DNA of 64,000 nt from Ligilactobacillus ubinensis. Its GTDB lineage: Bacteria; Bacillota; Bacilli; Lactobacillales; Lactobacillaceae. Shown here piece after piece: positions 56,981-64,000 of the stretch; position 1 is the stretch's first letter; every line of letters starts with the position of its first letter. The stretch is taken from NCBI RefSeq assembly GCF_024160875.1, contig NZ_JAIULA010000008.1:1-64000 (forward strand), in the 5' to 3' direction. Made by a program: the position numbers and the translations under genes. Below the pieces are notes generated by a model. That model searched no databases and was not told where the DNA came from. It saw only the letters and a list, made by a program, of their open reading frames with translations.

Positions 56981-57790
56981 TTATCGTTCATTGTTAATAA
57001 TCTCTATCTCCATTAAATGCTTATTTATTCTTCTTTCTACTGGTGGTAGTTTCATGTAATCACCATACATAGTTGTTAAAATTTGATCATATGCACAAGG
57101 AACATTTAACATTAGATTTTCGAAAGGAACTTCTTTTAATTTATCTAAATTTTCACGTTCAATTACTTCTTTATCATAACTATATTGTGATGCTAAATTC
57201 TTACATTCAGGCAAAAACGTATCTAATTCATATTGACACATTGCTTCTTCACGCTTTACTTTTAAACTATCTATTTCTTCCATATTTTGGGCAATTTTTT
57301 CTTTAATATAATCTCTGCCAGGTAATGGAAAAGGCGAATAATTTAACTTCAATAATAGTTGATCATTGTATCTTTTATACTGTAACATTTGTAAGTTACG
57401 ACTTAGTTTACTAATTGGAATTGCATCAAAAGGAAATATATCAATAAAAAGACCACTTCGTGCATCATTATAATTGAACTTTTCTTGAATAGTATAGTCA
57501 CAATTAAGTAATTTCGCATAACTCAATCCATAATGTTCGTCACTCCATGGTGTTTGTAAAAAATATGCTGAATCCTTTAATTCTTGCGGTAAAATGCGCA
57601 ACATTTTATCATAATCACCACGTAGCATGCCTACATCAACATCATCATCCCATGGTATAAATCCCTTGTGTCTAACAGCACCTAACAACGAACCACCTAT
57701 TAGAAAATATTTTAACTTGTTTTTATCACATATCTGCTTAAATTTGGCTAATAGTTTTAATTCAACTATATGTATTTCTTCAATTTTCAC
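56981..57790 (-). CDS. LicD family phosphotransferase
   Basis: A 269-residue LicD/FKTN-type nucleotidyl- or phosphotransferase. It has the family signature YFLIGGSLLGAVRHKGFIPWDDDVDVGM (about 28-55), with metal-binding DDDVD. Family members add phosphocholine or phosphoribitol-type groups to cell-surface glycans. No glycan gene cluster surrounds it, so it is an isolated surface-modification gene. The start is GTG with GGAG 7 nt upstream. Confidence 0.88.
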   Translation of the reverse strand: MKIEEIHIVELKLLAKFKQICDKNKLKYFLIGGSLLGAVRHKGFIPWDDDVDVGMLRGDYDKMLRILPQELKDSAYFLQTPWSDEHYGLSYAKLLNCDYTIQEKFNYNDARSGLFIDIFPFDAIPISKLSRNLQMLQYKRYNDQLLLKLNYSPFPLPGRDYIKEKIAQNMEEIDSLKVKREEAMCQYELDTFLPECKNLASQYSYDKEVIERENLDKLKEVPFENLMLNVPCAYDQILTTMYGDYMKLPPVERRINKHLMEIEIINNER

Positions 57791-57884
57791 TGGAACACTC
57801 CATTAAGTTTATTCTGATTATTAATTCACATAAATCATCATATCTCACATTTTAATAGATGTACAATTTTCTATGATAATACTA

Positions 57885-57937
57885 CAAAAAAATATCTACA
57901 CCCAAAACTGATTGTCGTCGTTTCCAAGTATAGATAT
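57885..57937 (-). terminator. Terminator of ackA
   Basis: ATATCTATAC pairs with GTGTAGATAT around a long loop and is followed by seven T, 20 nt behind the stop codon. Confidence 0.75.
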
Positions 57938-57957
57938 CTATCCAATTCTATTTATAA

Positions 57958-59178
57958 TTAATTTGCACTTACGTAATTAACACTCTTTTTTAAAGTTTGA
58001 ACATCACGCGCAATAACTAATTCTTCATCTGTCATAATCCGCATAACTTTAACTTTAGAATCTGCAGTTGAAACAAATATATTTTTCCCAAACGTTGCAT
58101 TATTAGCAACATCTTCTTCAATACCAAGATACTTTAAGCGTTTCATAACCAGCGAACGAATTGGTTGTGAATTTTCACCAATTCCCGCTGTAAACACGAT
58201 TCCATCTACACCTTGCATTTCAGCAATATATTGACCAATGTATTTAACAACATTTTTTACAAAAATATCAACTGCAAGTTGTGCTCTATGATTTGTTGGC
58301 GCTGCTTCCAAAATATCTCGCATGTCCGAAGAAACTCCTGAAATACCCAAAAGACCTGCTTTATGATTTAATATATCAACCATTTTTTCCATATCCGGAA
58401 CTTCATTCTTATTCTTATCTATTACATAACTCAACAACGAAGGATCAACATCACCAGATCGTGTAGCCATTGTAATTCCAGCTAGTGGTGTGAATCCCAT
58501 TGATGTATCAAATGATTTTCCATCTTTAATTGCAGTTATTGAAGCACCCGCACCTAAATGGCACGTTATTAGCTTTAGGTCTTCAAGTGGCCGTTTCATC
58601 ATTTTAGCAGCCTCTTGTGCCACATATTGATGGCTGGTTCCATGTGCGCCATAACGTCGAACATCTAATTTTTGATACCATTCATACGGCAAACTATAAA
58701 TATAATTTTCTTCTGGCATGGTTTGATGATAAGCGGTATCAAAAACCGCTACAGAAATTGCCTGTGGTAATTGCTTTTTAAATGCTTTAATTCCAATTAA
58801 GTGGGCTGGATTATGCAAAGGCGCTAAAACTGCCAAGTCACCAATCTTCTTTTCCACATCATCATCAATTATTGCTGAATGTTTAAAGTACTCTCCACCC
58901 GCAACAACGCGATGACCAACTCCAGTAATTTCATTATAATCACCAATAATATTAAATCGTAGTAACAAATTTAATAAAATATCTACTGCTACTTTGTGAT
59001 CCGCAATTGAAGTCACATCTGTATACTTTTCACCGTTTCCATACTTAATTGTCACATTAGCAGTCTTTAGTCCTATTCTTTCGATTAGACCTGAAGCCAG
59101 CACTTTTTCTTCTGGCATATTAAATAATTTAAATTTTAAACTTGAACTACCTGAGTTAATTGCAAGAATTTTTTCCAA
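57958..59178 (-). CDS. ackA: Acetate kinase, TTG start
   Basis: Interconverts acetyl phosphate plus ADP with acetate plus ATP, the energy-yielding end of acetate fermentation. About 406 residues, with ILAINSGSSSLKFKLF at the N-terminus, FDTAYHQTMPE (about 148) and HLGAGASITAI (about 210). TTG follows GGAGGG at 7 nt and gives MEKILAIN, the family start; the outer ATG has no ribosome binding site. Two cre-like sites lie in the upstream region. Confidence 0.95.
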   Translation of the reverse strand: MEKILAINSGSSSLKFKLFNMPEEKVLASGLIERIGLKTANVTIKYGNGEKYTDVTSIADHKVAVDILLNLLLRFNIIGDYNEITGVGHRVVAGGEYFKHSAIIDDDVEKKIGDLAVLAPLHNPAHLIGIKAFKKQLPQAISVAVFDTAYHQTMPEENYIYSLPYEWYQKLDVRRYGAHGTSHQYVAQEAAKMMKRPLEDLKLITCHLGAGASITAIKDGKSFDTSMGFTPLAGITMATRSGDVDPSLLSYVIDKNKNEVPDMEKMVDILNHKAGLLGISGVSSDMRDILEAAPTNHRAQLAVDIFVKNVVKYIGQYIAEMQGVDGIVFTAGIGENSQPIRSLVMKRLKYLGIEEDVANNATFGKNIFVSTADSKVKVMRIMTDEELVIARDVQTLKKSVNYVSAN

Positions 59179-59193
59179 TGAGTATCCCTCCAA

Positions 59194-59236
59194 ATAAAGC
59201 GTATTCATTTTATTTTATATAAATAAAGCGCTATCA
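59194..59236 (-). promoter_or_regulatory. Two cre-like sites upstream of ackA
   Basis: TGAATACGCTTTAT (59194-59207) and TGATAGCGCTTTAT (59223-59236), 29 bp apart in the same orientation. They share the CGCTTTAT half with each other. They lie between an extended -10 (TGGTATAGT, about 59249-59257) and the start codon. CcpA control of ackA is well known in bacilli. Confidence 0.4.
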
Positions 59237-59428
59237 TTAATATATATACTATACCAAAATAAAGTCATGTTTGCACTATTAAAATCGAAATTTTTTGATT
59301 TATTTATAATTTCAATAAGTAATACACATTAATTTATATAATTATCATTTTTTAAAACTAAACTGTAGCTTTTAATGGGTATTTAGTTTTACAATAGAAA
59401 GATAGCAAATTGGAGGAATAATTTAAAC

Positions 59429-59989
59429 ATGCAATATGAACAAGAACTAACTGATATTTTATTACAGAATGCAGAACTACAAGAAATTTTTGGCATCCTA
59501 CATGAAATGCATTTACCAAATGCCTTTGTCTGTGCCGGTGCTATTCGCACACTTATTTGGAATCATCAAACTAAGCATACAACATCACTGGTGCTAGGAA
59601 ATATCGACGTATATTATCAAAGCCGAACAGAAACTGCTGAAAATCATCAAATTTTAAGTACCTTGCTTAATCAAAAATATTCAAAATATCTATGGGAATT
59701 AAACAACATTTCCTTGTTCATCCCACACAAAGGAATTCAGCCAACTGGCGAAACTATTGAGCAAGTTTTAACGCAATTTCCCGAAACATGTAGCGCAATT
59801 GGGGTTAATATTGATGTTCAAGGAAATTTAACTATTCTTGCTCCTTTTGGTCTACAAGACCTTTTTGAAATGCGTGTTAATCCAACACCTCACTACGCTT
59901 CTAAAAATGAATCCCAAATTGCTTTTATGCATAGAATAAATCGAAAAAATTGGCAACAAAAGTGGCCTGAGCTTGAATTAAAATATTAA
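59429..59989 (+). CDS. Nucleotidyltransferase-like protein (COG3575), degenerate motifs
   Basis: A 186-residue protein of the NTP_transf_6 family. Recognisable are the N-terminal CAGAIRTLIWN, the WPETCSAIGV-like FPETCSAIGV and the APFGLQDLFEMRVNPTPHY block. In the family the catalytic strand reads DIDV and is followed by a WEVKNQARMH-type motif; here they read NIDV (about 55-58) and WELNNISLF, so a catalytic Asp is replaced by Asn. It may be a pseudoenzyme. Single gene with GGAGG ahead of the ATG, converging on the permease gene. Confidence 0.82.
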   Translation: MQYEQELTDILLQNAELQEIFGILHEMHLPNAFVCAGAIRTLIWNHQTKHTTSLVLGNIDVYYQSRTETAENHQILSTLLNQKYSKYLWELNNISLFIPHKGIQPTGETIEQVLTQFPETCSAIGVNIDVQGNLTILAPFGLQDLFEMRVNPTPHYASKNESQIAFMHRINRKNWQQKWPELELKY

Positions 59990-60026
59990 GTAATTTGCCT
60001 ATCACATCCTTGATCTAACCCATTAA

Positions 60027-60080
60027 AAAATACCATGATTAAGTATTTAGCATTTACTCTAGTACTTATCATGGTATTTT
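60027..60080. terminator. Bidirectional terminator between 59989 and 60083
   Basis: AAAATACCATGATTAAGTA pairs with TACTTATCATGGTATTTT (17-18 bp, one bulge). A- and T-rich flanks on both sides fit termination of the two converging genes. Confidence 0.85.
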
Positions 60081-60082
60081 AA

Positions 60083-61525
60083 TTAAATATTCTTATTCTT
60101 TTTAGCTAATGTAGAATGTGAGATTCCATATACAAAATAAACAATTACTCCGAGAATAAACCAATATCCCGCATATTCCTTAGCTTCGATGTCCAATCCC
60201 ATAAAGACTGCAAGTGCGCCTAAAAATGCTATTGTTGGTAATACTGGATAAAACGGCATCTTAAATCCTGGTTCTTGTAAATCTTTACCTTCACGTGGAC
60301 GTACAGCATAGATGCCAAGTGAAACAAACATAAATGCAATTAATGTACCAGCTGAAACCAGTTGCGATAACGTTTCAAATGGGAACACAGCACCTAAAAC
60401 AATTGTAACAACAGTTAAAAGAAGCAAGGCATTGTTGGGTAATTTATTCTTGTTTAATTTCCCTAACCATTTTGGTAACATTCCATCACGACCGAATGAA
60501 TAAAGTAAACGAGAGCCTGCCAACATCATCCCAATTAAAGCAGTAAACATACCCAGAACCGCTATGGATGAAACAGCTGTTGCTACAACTGGATGTCCTG
60601 CCTGACGCAAAGCCCAGCCTACAGGTTCAGCATTATTAGCGTAATTAGTATACTTATACATTCCCACAAGCACTAATGATACAGAAACAAATAACACAAC
60701 TGCTATTAATAATGAACCCAAAATACCACGTGGCATTGTTTTTGATGGGTTTTTAGCTTCAGCAGCATTAGCAGCTATTGAATCAAAACCTATGTATGAA
60801 AGAAAGATTGAAGATACCCCTGCGTAAATTCCTTGCCAACCACCAAAAGAAGTTCCATCAGAATTCAGTCGATGTGCAGGAATAAATGGCGTATAATTTG
60901 CAAATTTAATGGCTGTTGCACCAACAATTATAAATAAAATAATAGCTAAAACCTTTAGAATAACTAAAACATTTTGCACACGGGCAGCTTCCGTGATTCC
61001 TCGTGAAATTAAAATAGCAACTAATAATAAAACTACAACTGCGATTAAATCAACTACACCACCACTTGTTCCAAACGGATTAGATAACGCAGCTGGCAAT
61101 TTAAGTCCCAGTGGTTCAATTAAGCCCCGGAAATTTGCTGAAAGACCTGAGCCAACAAAAGCTACAGCAATAAAATACTCAGCTAATAAAGCCCAACCAG
61201 CAACCCATCCAAAGAATTCTCCGAAAACAACGTTAATCCATGAATATGCAGAACCTGCAAATGGCATCGTTGAAGCCATTTCAGCATAAGCAAACGCTAC
61301 TAATCCTGCAACAACCGCTGCTGCTAAGAAAGATAATGCCACAGCTGGTCCAGCATACTTAGCCGCTACAACACCTGGTAAAGTAAATATGGCTGTACTA
61401 ACAATTGTTCCCACACCTAAAGCTAAAAAATCTTTTGTTGTTAATGCTTGAACTAAATGTGAGTCCTTTGTTTGATAAACTTTAGGATCTTCTTTAGCCA
61501 ACATACGTTTTAATAATTTATTCAA
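60083..61525 (-). CDS. APC family amino-acid permease
   Basis: A 480-residue membrane transporter with about 12 hydrophobic helices. It begins with the TM1 motif LGVGTIVSTAIFTLPG (about 36-51) and has the conserved SYIGFDSIAANAAEAKNP stretch (about 243-260) of the YfnA/CAT-type amino-acid permeases. It imports or exchanges amino acids; cationic or branched substrates are typical but not provable here. The start is TTG, 11 nt behind AGGAGG. It has a near-consensus promoter at 61576-61604. Confidence 0.9.
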   Translation of the reverse strand: MNKLLKRMLAKEDPKVYQTKDSHLVQALTTKDFLALGVGTIVSTAIFTLPGVVAAKYAGPAVALSFLAAAVVAGLVAFAYAEMASTMPFAGSAYSWINVVFGEFFGWVAGWALLAEYFIAVAFVGSGLSANFRGLIEPLGLKLPAALSNPFGTSGGVVDLIAVVVLLLVAILISRGITEAARVQNVLVILKVLAIILFIIVGATAIKFANYTPFIPAHRLNSDGTSFGGWQGIYAGVSSIFLSYIGFDSIAANAAEAKNPSKTMPRGILGSLLIAVVLFVSVSLVLVGMYKYTNYANNAEPVGWALRQAGHPVVATAVSSIAVLGMFTALIGMMLAGSRLLYSFGRDGMLPKWLGKLNKNKLPNNALLLLTVVTIVLGAVFPFETLSQLVSAGTLIAFMFVSLGIYAVRPREGKDLQEPGFKMPFYPVLPTIAFLGALAVFMGLDIEAKEYAGYWFILGVIVYFVYGISHSTLAKKNKNI

Positions 61526-61575
61526 AACAGTTAATTCCTCCTAATATGTATTTGGTTCAAAAATAAATTAAATAA

Positions 61576-61604
61576 ATTATAACAACTTAATTAAAGTGAG
61601 TCAA
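61576..61604 (-). promoter_or_regulatory. Promoter of the APC permease gene
   Basis: TTGACT (61599-61604), 17-bp spacer, perfect TATAAT (61576-61581). The rest of the 322-nt gap to 61847 is AT-rich and holds only the LOG-gene terminator. Confidence 0.8.
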
Positions 61605-61775
61605 CGGTTAAAAATAATTTTAATTTCCTAACTTATTATTTGTAAATGCAATCTTCTTATGCCTATAATCCTTTGTATACCACTATTTCCATGATTAATC
61701 ACATCTAATTTCAATTAGAAGTATTATAATAAACAAATTAGAGAATGTTCGGATTTACAAAAAATTTATTTGCAA

Positions 61776-61820
61776 AATAAAATAAAGCCATCATAAAGCT
61801 AGTTAACTTTACAATGACTT
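61776..61820 (-). terminator. Terminator of the LOG-family gene
   Basis: AAGTCATTGTAAAG pairs with CTTTATGATGGCTT (14 bp including G-U pairs) and is followed by TATTTTATTTT. Confidence 0.75.
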
Positions 61821-61847
61821 ACTTATATCTAAAATAAGATTCATTTA

Positions 61848-62429
61848 TCAATGTTTCATCTTTTTCCATTTATTTACATGCTTGTATTGAAAATGTTTTG
61901 CCTTCTTTAATCCAACTTGTATGTCTACACATGTTATCAGCGCATCAACATTCTCCTGCGGCATGAAGCCATGCTCCACACTAACATTCAAGAAATCTAT
62001 TAACTTACTATAATAATTATCAATGTTAACTAAAACAATGGGTTTCTTTATAATGCCTAACTGTGCCCATGAATAAACCTGGAAAAATTCCTCCATTGTA
62101 CCTAATCCACCTGGAAATACAACAAAAACATCTGCTAATTCAATAAATTTTTCTTTACGATTAGCCATATTGTCAACATGAATTAATTCAATTTGAGAAC
62201 TTGGTTCTACAGCATGATTTTCTAGAATACGTGGTACTACTCCAATTACTTTTCCACCTCTAGAAACTACTTCTTGACATGCAAATCCCATTAAACCAAG
62301 TCTACCACCACCATATATTAATGTCCCATTAGTTTTAACAATATCTTTCGCTAAACGAATTAATTGTTCTCTAAAATTATTGTCATCACCTGCATTTGAA
62401 CCACAAAAGACACAAATTCTATTTTCCAA
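61848..62429 (-). CDS. LOG family protein, TIGR00730 type
   Basis: A 193-residue LOG/lysine-decarboxylase-like protein, family of phosphoribohydrolases that release a free base from nucleoside 5'-monophosphates. The motifs CVFCGSNAG, GGGRLGLMG (about 42-50) and PGGLGTMEEFF (about 106-116) are intact. The physiological substrate in bacteria is unsettled. The start is TTG with only a weak ribosome binding site, 36 nt behind a small membrane-protein gene, probably one transcript. Confidence 0.88.
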   Translation of the reverse strand: MENRICVFCGSNAGDDNNFREQLIRLAKDIVKTNGTLIYGGGRLGLMGFACQEVVSRGGKVIGVVPRILENHAVEPSSQIELIHVDNMANRKEKFIELADVFVVFPGGLGTMEEFFQVYSWAQLGIIKKPIVLVNIDNYYSKLIDFLNVSVEHGFMPQENVDALITCVDIQVGLKKAKHFQYKHVNKWKKMKH

Positions 62430-62465
62430 ACTATCAGCCCGTTTCTTTACTCAATATATAGCCAT

Positions 62466-62924
62466 TTAATTTTTTTCTTCCAAAAAATAATATAAAAAAA
62501 TAAGTGGCGCACCTAGTAACAATACTGTATGCTTTAAAAATGAGATACACCAATCTGTTAAAATATCTTTGGTTTTATCTCCACCATTAAACAGTTTTCT
62601 ATGTTCATCATTATTCACATGTCTTGAACTTGATGGTTTGCTGCGTCTACTTAAATTTTCTTGCTGCTCCTCATCTTCTAAAATATCATCACTCTCATCA
62701 ATCTGATTTAAACTTCTTCGCCTTCTTTTAAGAGACTTATTCTCTTCAGCTAATTTCTTTTGGCGAAGATTGAAAGGATAAAATGCTAGATAATTACTTA
62801 GCAAATAGTAGTCAAAGAGTAATTGCCAATTTTTCAAATTAACTAGACTAACCAATGCAAGTAGTATTACTAACGGTATTATGCCCTTACTTAGAGAAAA
62901 ACAGTACATTTTAAAATTATTCAC
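62466..62924 (-). CDS. Hypothetical membrane protein, 152 aa
   Basis: Not recognised. One hydrophobic helix near the N-terminus (about 12-30, possibly a second to 48) and one at the C-terminus (about 128-146) flank a long charged region (KRRRRSLNQIDESDDILEDEEQQ). That layout suggests a membrane hairpin with a cytosolic acidic/basic loop. The start is GTG with TAGGTGAG 8 nt upstream. It lies 60 nt behind another small membrane-protein gene. Confidence 0.7.
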   Translation of the reverse strand: MNNFKMYCFSLSKGIIPLVILLALVSLVNLKNWQLLFDYYLLSNYLAFYPFNLRQKKLAEENKSLKRRRRSLNQIDESDDILEDEEQQENLSRRSKPSSSRHVNNDEHRKLFNGGDKTKDILTDWCISFLKHTVLLLGAPLIFLYYFLEEKN

Positions 62925-62984
62925 TATTAAAACTCACCTAACCATTCTCAATTACCAATTAAAATTATACAAACTCTATTATAT

Positions 62985-63326
62985 CTATTTTTCAGCTATC
63001 AAAAATTTAAGTATTTGATAAGTTAATTTATTATTCACAATTGTCGTAACTGTATATAAATCTAGAAAAAAGGCTAATTCAACCACTGTACCTACTATGG
63101 CCATATATAAAGCGAACAAAAAAATAAGTTGTCCCAATACAGTCCACTTCTTTTTATTTTTAGTTAATTCATTAACCTTATCGCCTTCAATTTGATTAAG
63201 TTCATCTGGAGTCCTAATATTTTCTTTACGCTTAAATTTCATCATCTGCATATTAAGCCTAATATTGTATACTGTGAGAATAATTAGTAATGCATAAATT
63301 ACAAATTCTATATACTTAGCAAACAT
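62985..63326 (-). CDS. Hypothetical membrane protein, 113 aa
   Basis: Not recognised. A helix at about 6-24 and one or two hydrophobic segments between about 64 and 95 are separated by a basic/acidic stretch. GAGGGGAG lies upstream of the ATG and an extended -10 (TGTTATAAT, 63359-63367) upstream of that. It is the first gene of a unit with the 152-residue membrane protein and the LOG-family gene. Confidence 0.7.
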   Translation of the reverse strand: MFAKYIEFVIYALLIILTVYNIRLNMQMMKFKRKENIRTPDELNQIEGDKVNELTKNKKKWTVLGQLIFLFALYMAIVGTVVELAFFLDLYTVTTIVNNKLTYQILKFLIAEK

Positions 63327-63358
63327 CTTTTGGCTCCCCTCGTTAAAATTTTCATTTA

Positions 63359-63367
63359 ATTATAACA
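63359..63367 (-). promoter_or_regulatory. Extended -10 promoter of the two membrane-protein genes
   Basis: TGTTATAAT on the minus strand, with a TG motif directly before a perfect TATAAT; no good -35. Confidence 0.45.
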
Positions 63368-63412
63368 CTTATTTTCTGTTATACTTGAACAATTCATATA
63401 CTTTCTAAATTA

Positions 63413-63445
63413 AAAAGCCGGAAATTTTCCTATTTCCAGCCTTTT
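63413..63445 (-). terminator. Terminator of the universal stress protein gene
   Basis: AAAAGGCTGGAAAT pairs with ATTTCCGGCTTTT (one bulge) and is followed by TTAATTTAG, 16 nt behind the stop codon. Confidence 0.8.
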
Positions 63446-63460
63446 ATAATAAATATTTAT

Positions 63461-63910
63461 TTAGCGTGCTATCATAACGTCACAAGAAGCAGTTCTAATC
63501 ACATAGTCACTAATTACCCCAACTAAAACTCTTTCAACGGGATTTAATCCTGTTGGCCCCATAACAATTAAATCTGTTTTGTGATCAGCTGGAAAATCAC
63601 GTGCAATAACGTTACGTGGAGAACCAAAACGTACATGAATGTCTACATCCTTCAAACCCTTTTTCTCTACTTGTTTTTTTAGTTGTCCAAGATACTTTTC
63701 AACATCTTCAAACGTTTGATACACAACATCGCCATTTGCATCTATCATGCCGTTAAAACTGACAGAAAATTGCTTCAGATCAATCACATTTAAAATATCT
63801 AAATGAGCATCATTTCTTTTAGCAATTTCTATACCTGTTAAAAGTGCTTTTTCTGAGGTTTTTGAACCATCAACTGGGACAAGAATGACTTTATATCCTT
63901 GTTTTAGCAT
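63461..63910 (-). CDS. Universal stress protein, UspA family
   Basis: A 149-residue UspA-fold protein. It has the ATP-binding pattern VPVDGSKTSEKAL at the N-terminus and GPTGLNPVERVLVGVISDYV near the C-terminus (GxxGx9G). It is a cytosolic stress-associated nucleotide-binding protein; exact role unknown. GGGAGG lies 9 nt before the chosen ATG; 12 codons of the longest frame were dropped. Monocistronic. Confidence 0.92.
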   Translation of the reverse strand: MLKQGYKVILVPVDGSKTSEKALLTGIEIAKRNDAHLDILNVIDLKQFSVSFNGMIDANGDVVYQTFEDVEKYLGQLKKQVEKKGLKDVDIHVRFGSPRNVIARDFPADHKTDLIVMGPTGLNPVERVLVGVISDYVIRTASCDVMIAR

Positions 63911-63969
63911 TTTCAATTCCTCCCTTTTATAGGATTTTAACAGCATCAGATGACTACTGTTTCACTATA

Positions 63970-63978
63970 ATTATAGCA
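63970..63978 (-). promoter_or_regulatory. Extended -10 promoter of the universal stress protein gene
   Basis: TGCTATAAT on the minus strand, about 60 nt before the start codon; the -35 region runs into the window edge. Confidence 0.5.
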
Positions 63979-64000
63979 TTTATTATATTATTTTTCCTCC

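Noticed and set aside
60909-61289. 126-codon frame opposite the APC permease
   Set aside because: It is a mirror frame of a real membrane-protein gene, with low-complexity composition and no ribosome binding site; the same applies to other long frames opposite thrS, purL and pbp.
1-64000. Mobile elements, prophage, CRISPR arrays, defence systems
   Set aside because: I found no transposase, integrase, phage structural gene, Cas gene or regularly spaced direct repeats, and gene order is that of a conserved core chromosome.

Overview
The window is a dense chromosomal segment of a low-GC Gram-positive bacterium. The gene sets and their order (polA-mutM-coaE-nrdR-dnaB-dnaI-thrS-infC-rpmI-rplT-yqeG-yqeH-yhbY-nadD-yqeK-rsfS; ecsAB/hit/prsA; ytpP-ytpR-sftA-murC; complete purine operon; ackA; APC permease) point to Lactobacillales, most likely Lactobacillaceae. 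I cannot fix genus or species from sequence alone. Nearly everything is housekeeping, and I see no insertion sequence, prophage, integrase, CRISPR array or plasmid-like region.

Layout. 1-355: tandem promoters and a leader typical of an rRNA operon, pointing out of the left edge. 356-3498: shikimate kinase gene aroK behind a structured leader, and a polar amino-acid ABC transporter (ATPase plus fused binding protein/permease). 3692-9422: a small unknown protein, MazG-like, engB, rpmF, yceD, tmcAL and the ribosome-assembly/NAD cluster. 9445-22330: yhbY-yqeH-yqeG, then rplT-rpmI-infC, thrS with a T-box, and the replication/repair operon polA-mutM-coaE-nrdR-dnaB-dnaI. 22467-33534: BI-1 membrane protein, an orphan OppA-type lipoprotein behind a second structured leader, murC-sftA-ytpR-ytpP, trmB-ytmP and ecsAB. 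33676-35411 (plus strand): hit, an unknown gene, prsA. 35573-43542: yhaM, class A PBP, argR, a frameshifted Crp/Fnr gene, argS with a T-box, a tRNA-Gly, a DUF2187 gene and a LysR regulator. 43704-56794: purEKB and purCSQLFMNHD, each with its own promoter. 56981-63910: LicD-family gene, ackA, a divergent nucleotidyltransferase-like gene, an amino-acid permease, LOG-family protein with two small membrane proteins, and a universal stress protein.

The main discoveries are in the non-coding parts. Two leaders look like classical ribosome-mediated transcription attenuators, which is unexpected in a genome that also uses T-boxes. A 20-codon leader peptide with the stretch FWSYAYF precedes a terminator in front of aroK. 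A 38-codon peptide with the stretch CCMMYNMC precedes a terminator in front of the OppA-like gene. Both have their own promoter, a ribosome binding site, self-complementary coding sequence and a Rho-independent terminator before the structural gene.

Other points worth attention: infC appears to start at AUA; a Crp/Fnr regulator is broken by a -1 shift exactly at U_UUU_UUC; a tRNA-Gly(CCC) gene lies about 10-15 nt upstream of the argS T-box leader with no separate promoter visible; purE and purC share the same GTTCG-box/-35 architecture; a 9-5-9 inverted repeat sits on the polA promoter. Many starts were moved from the longest reading frame to a Shine-Dalgarno-supported codon, including several TTG starts (purF, yhaM, ackA and others).
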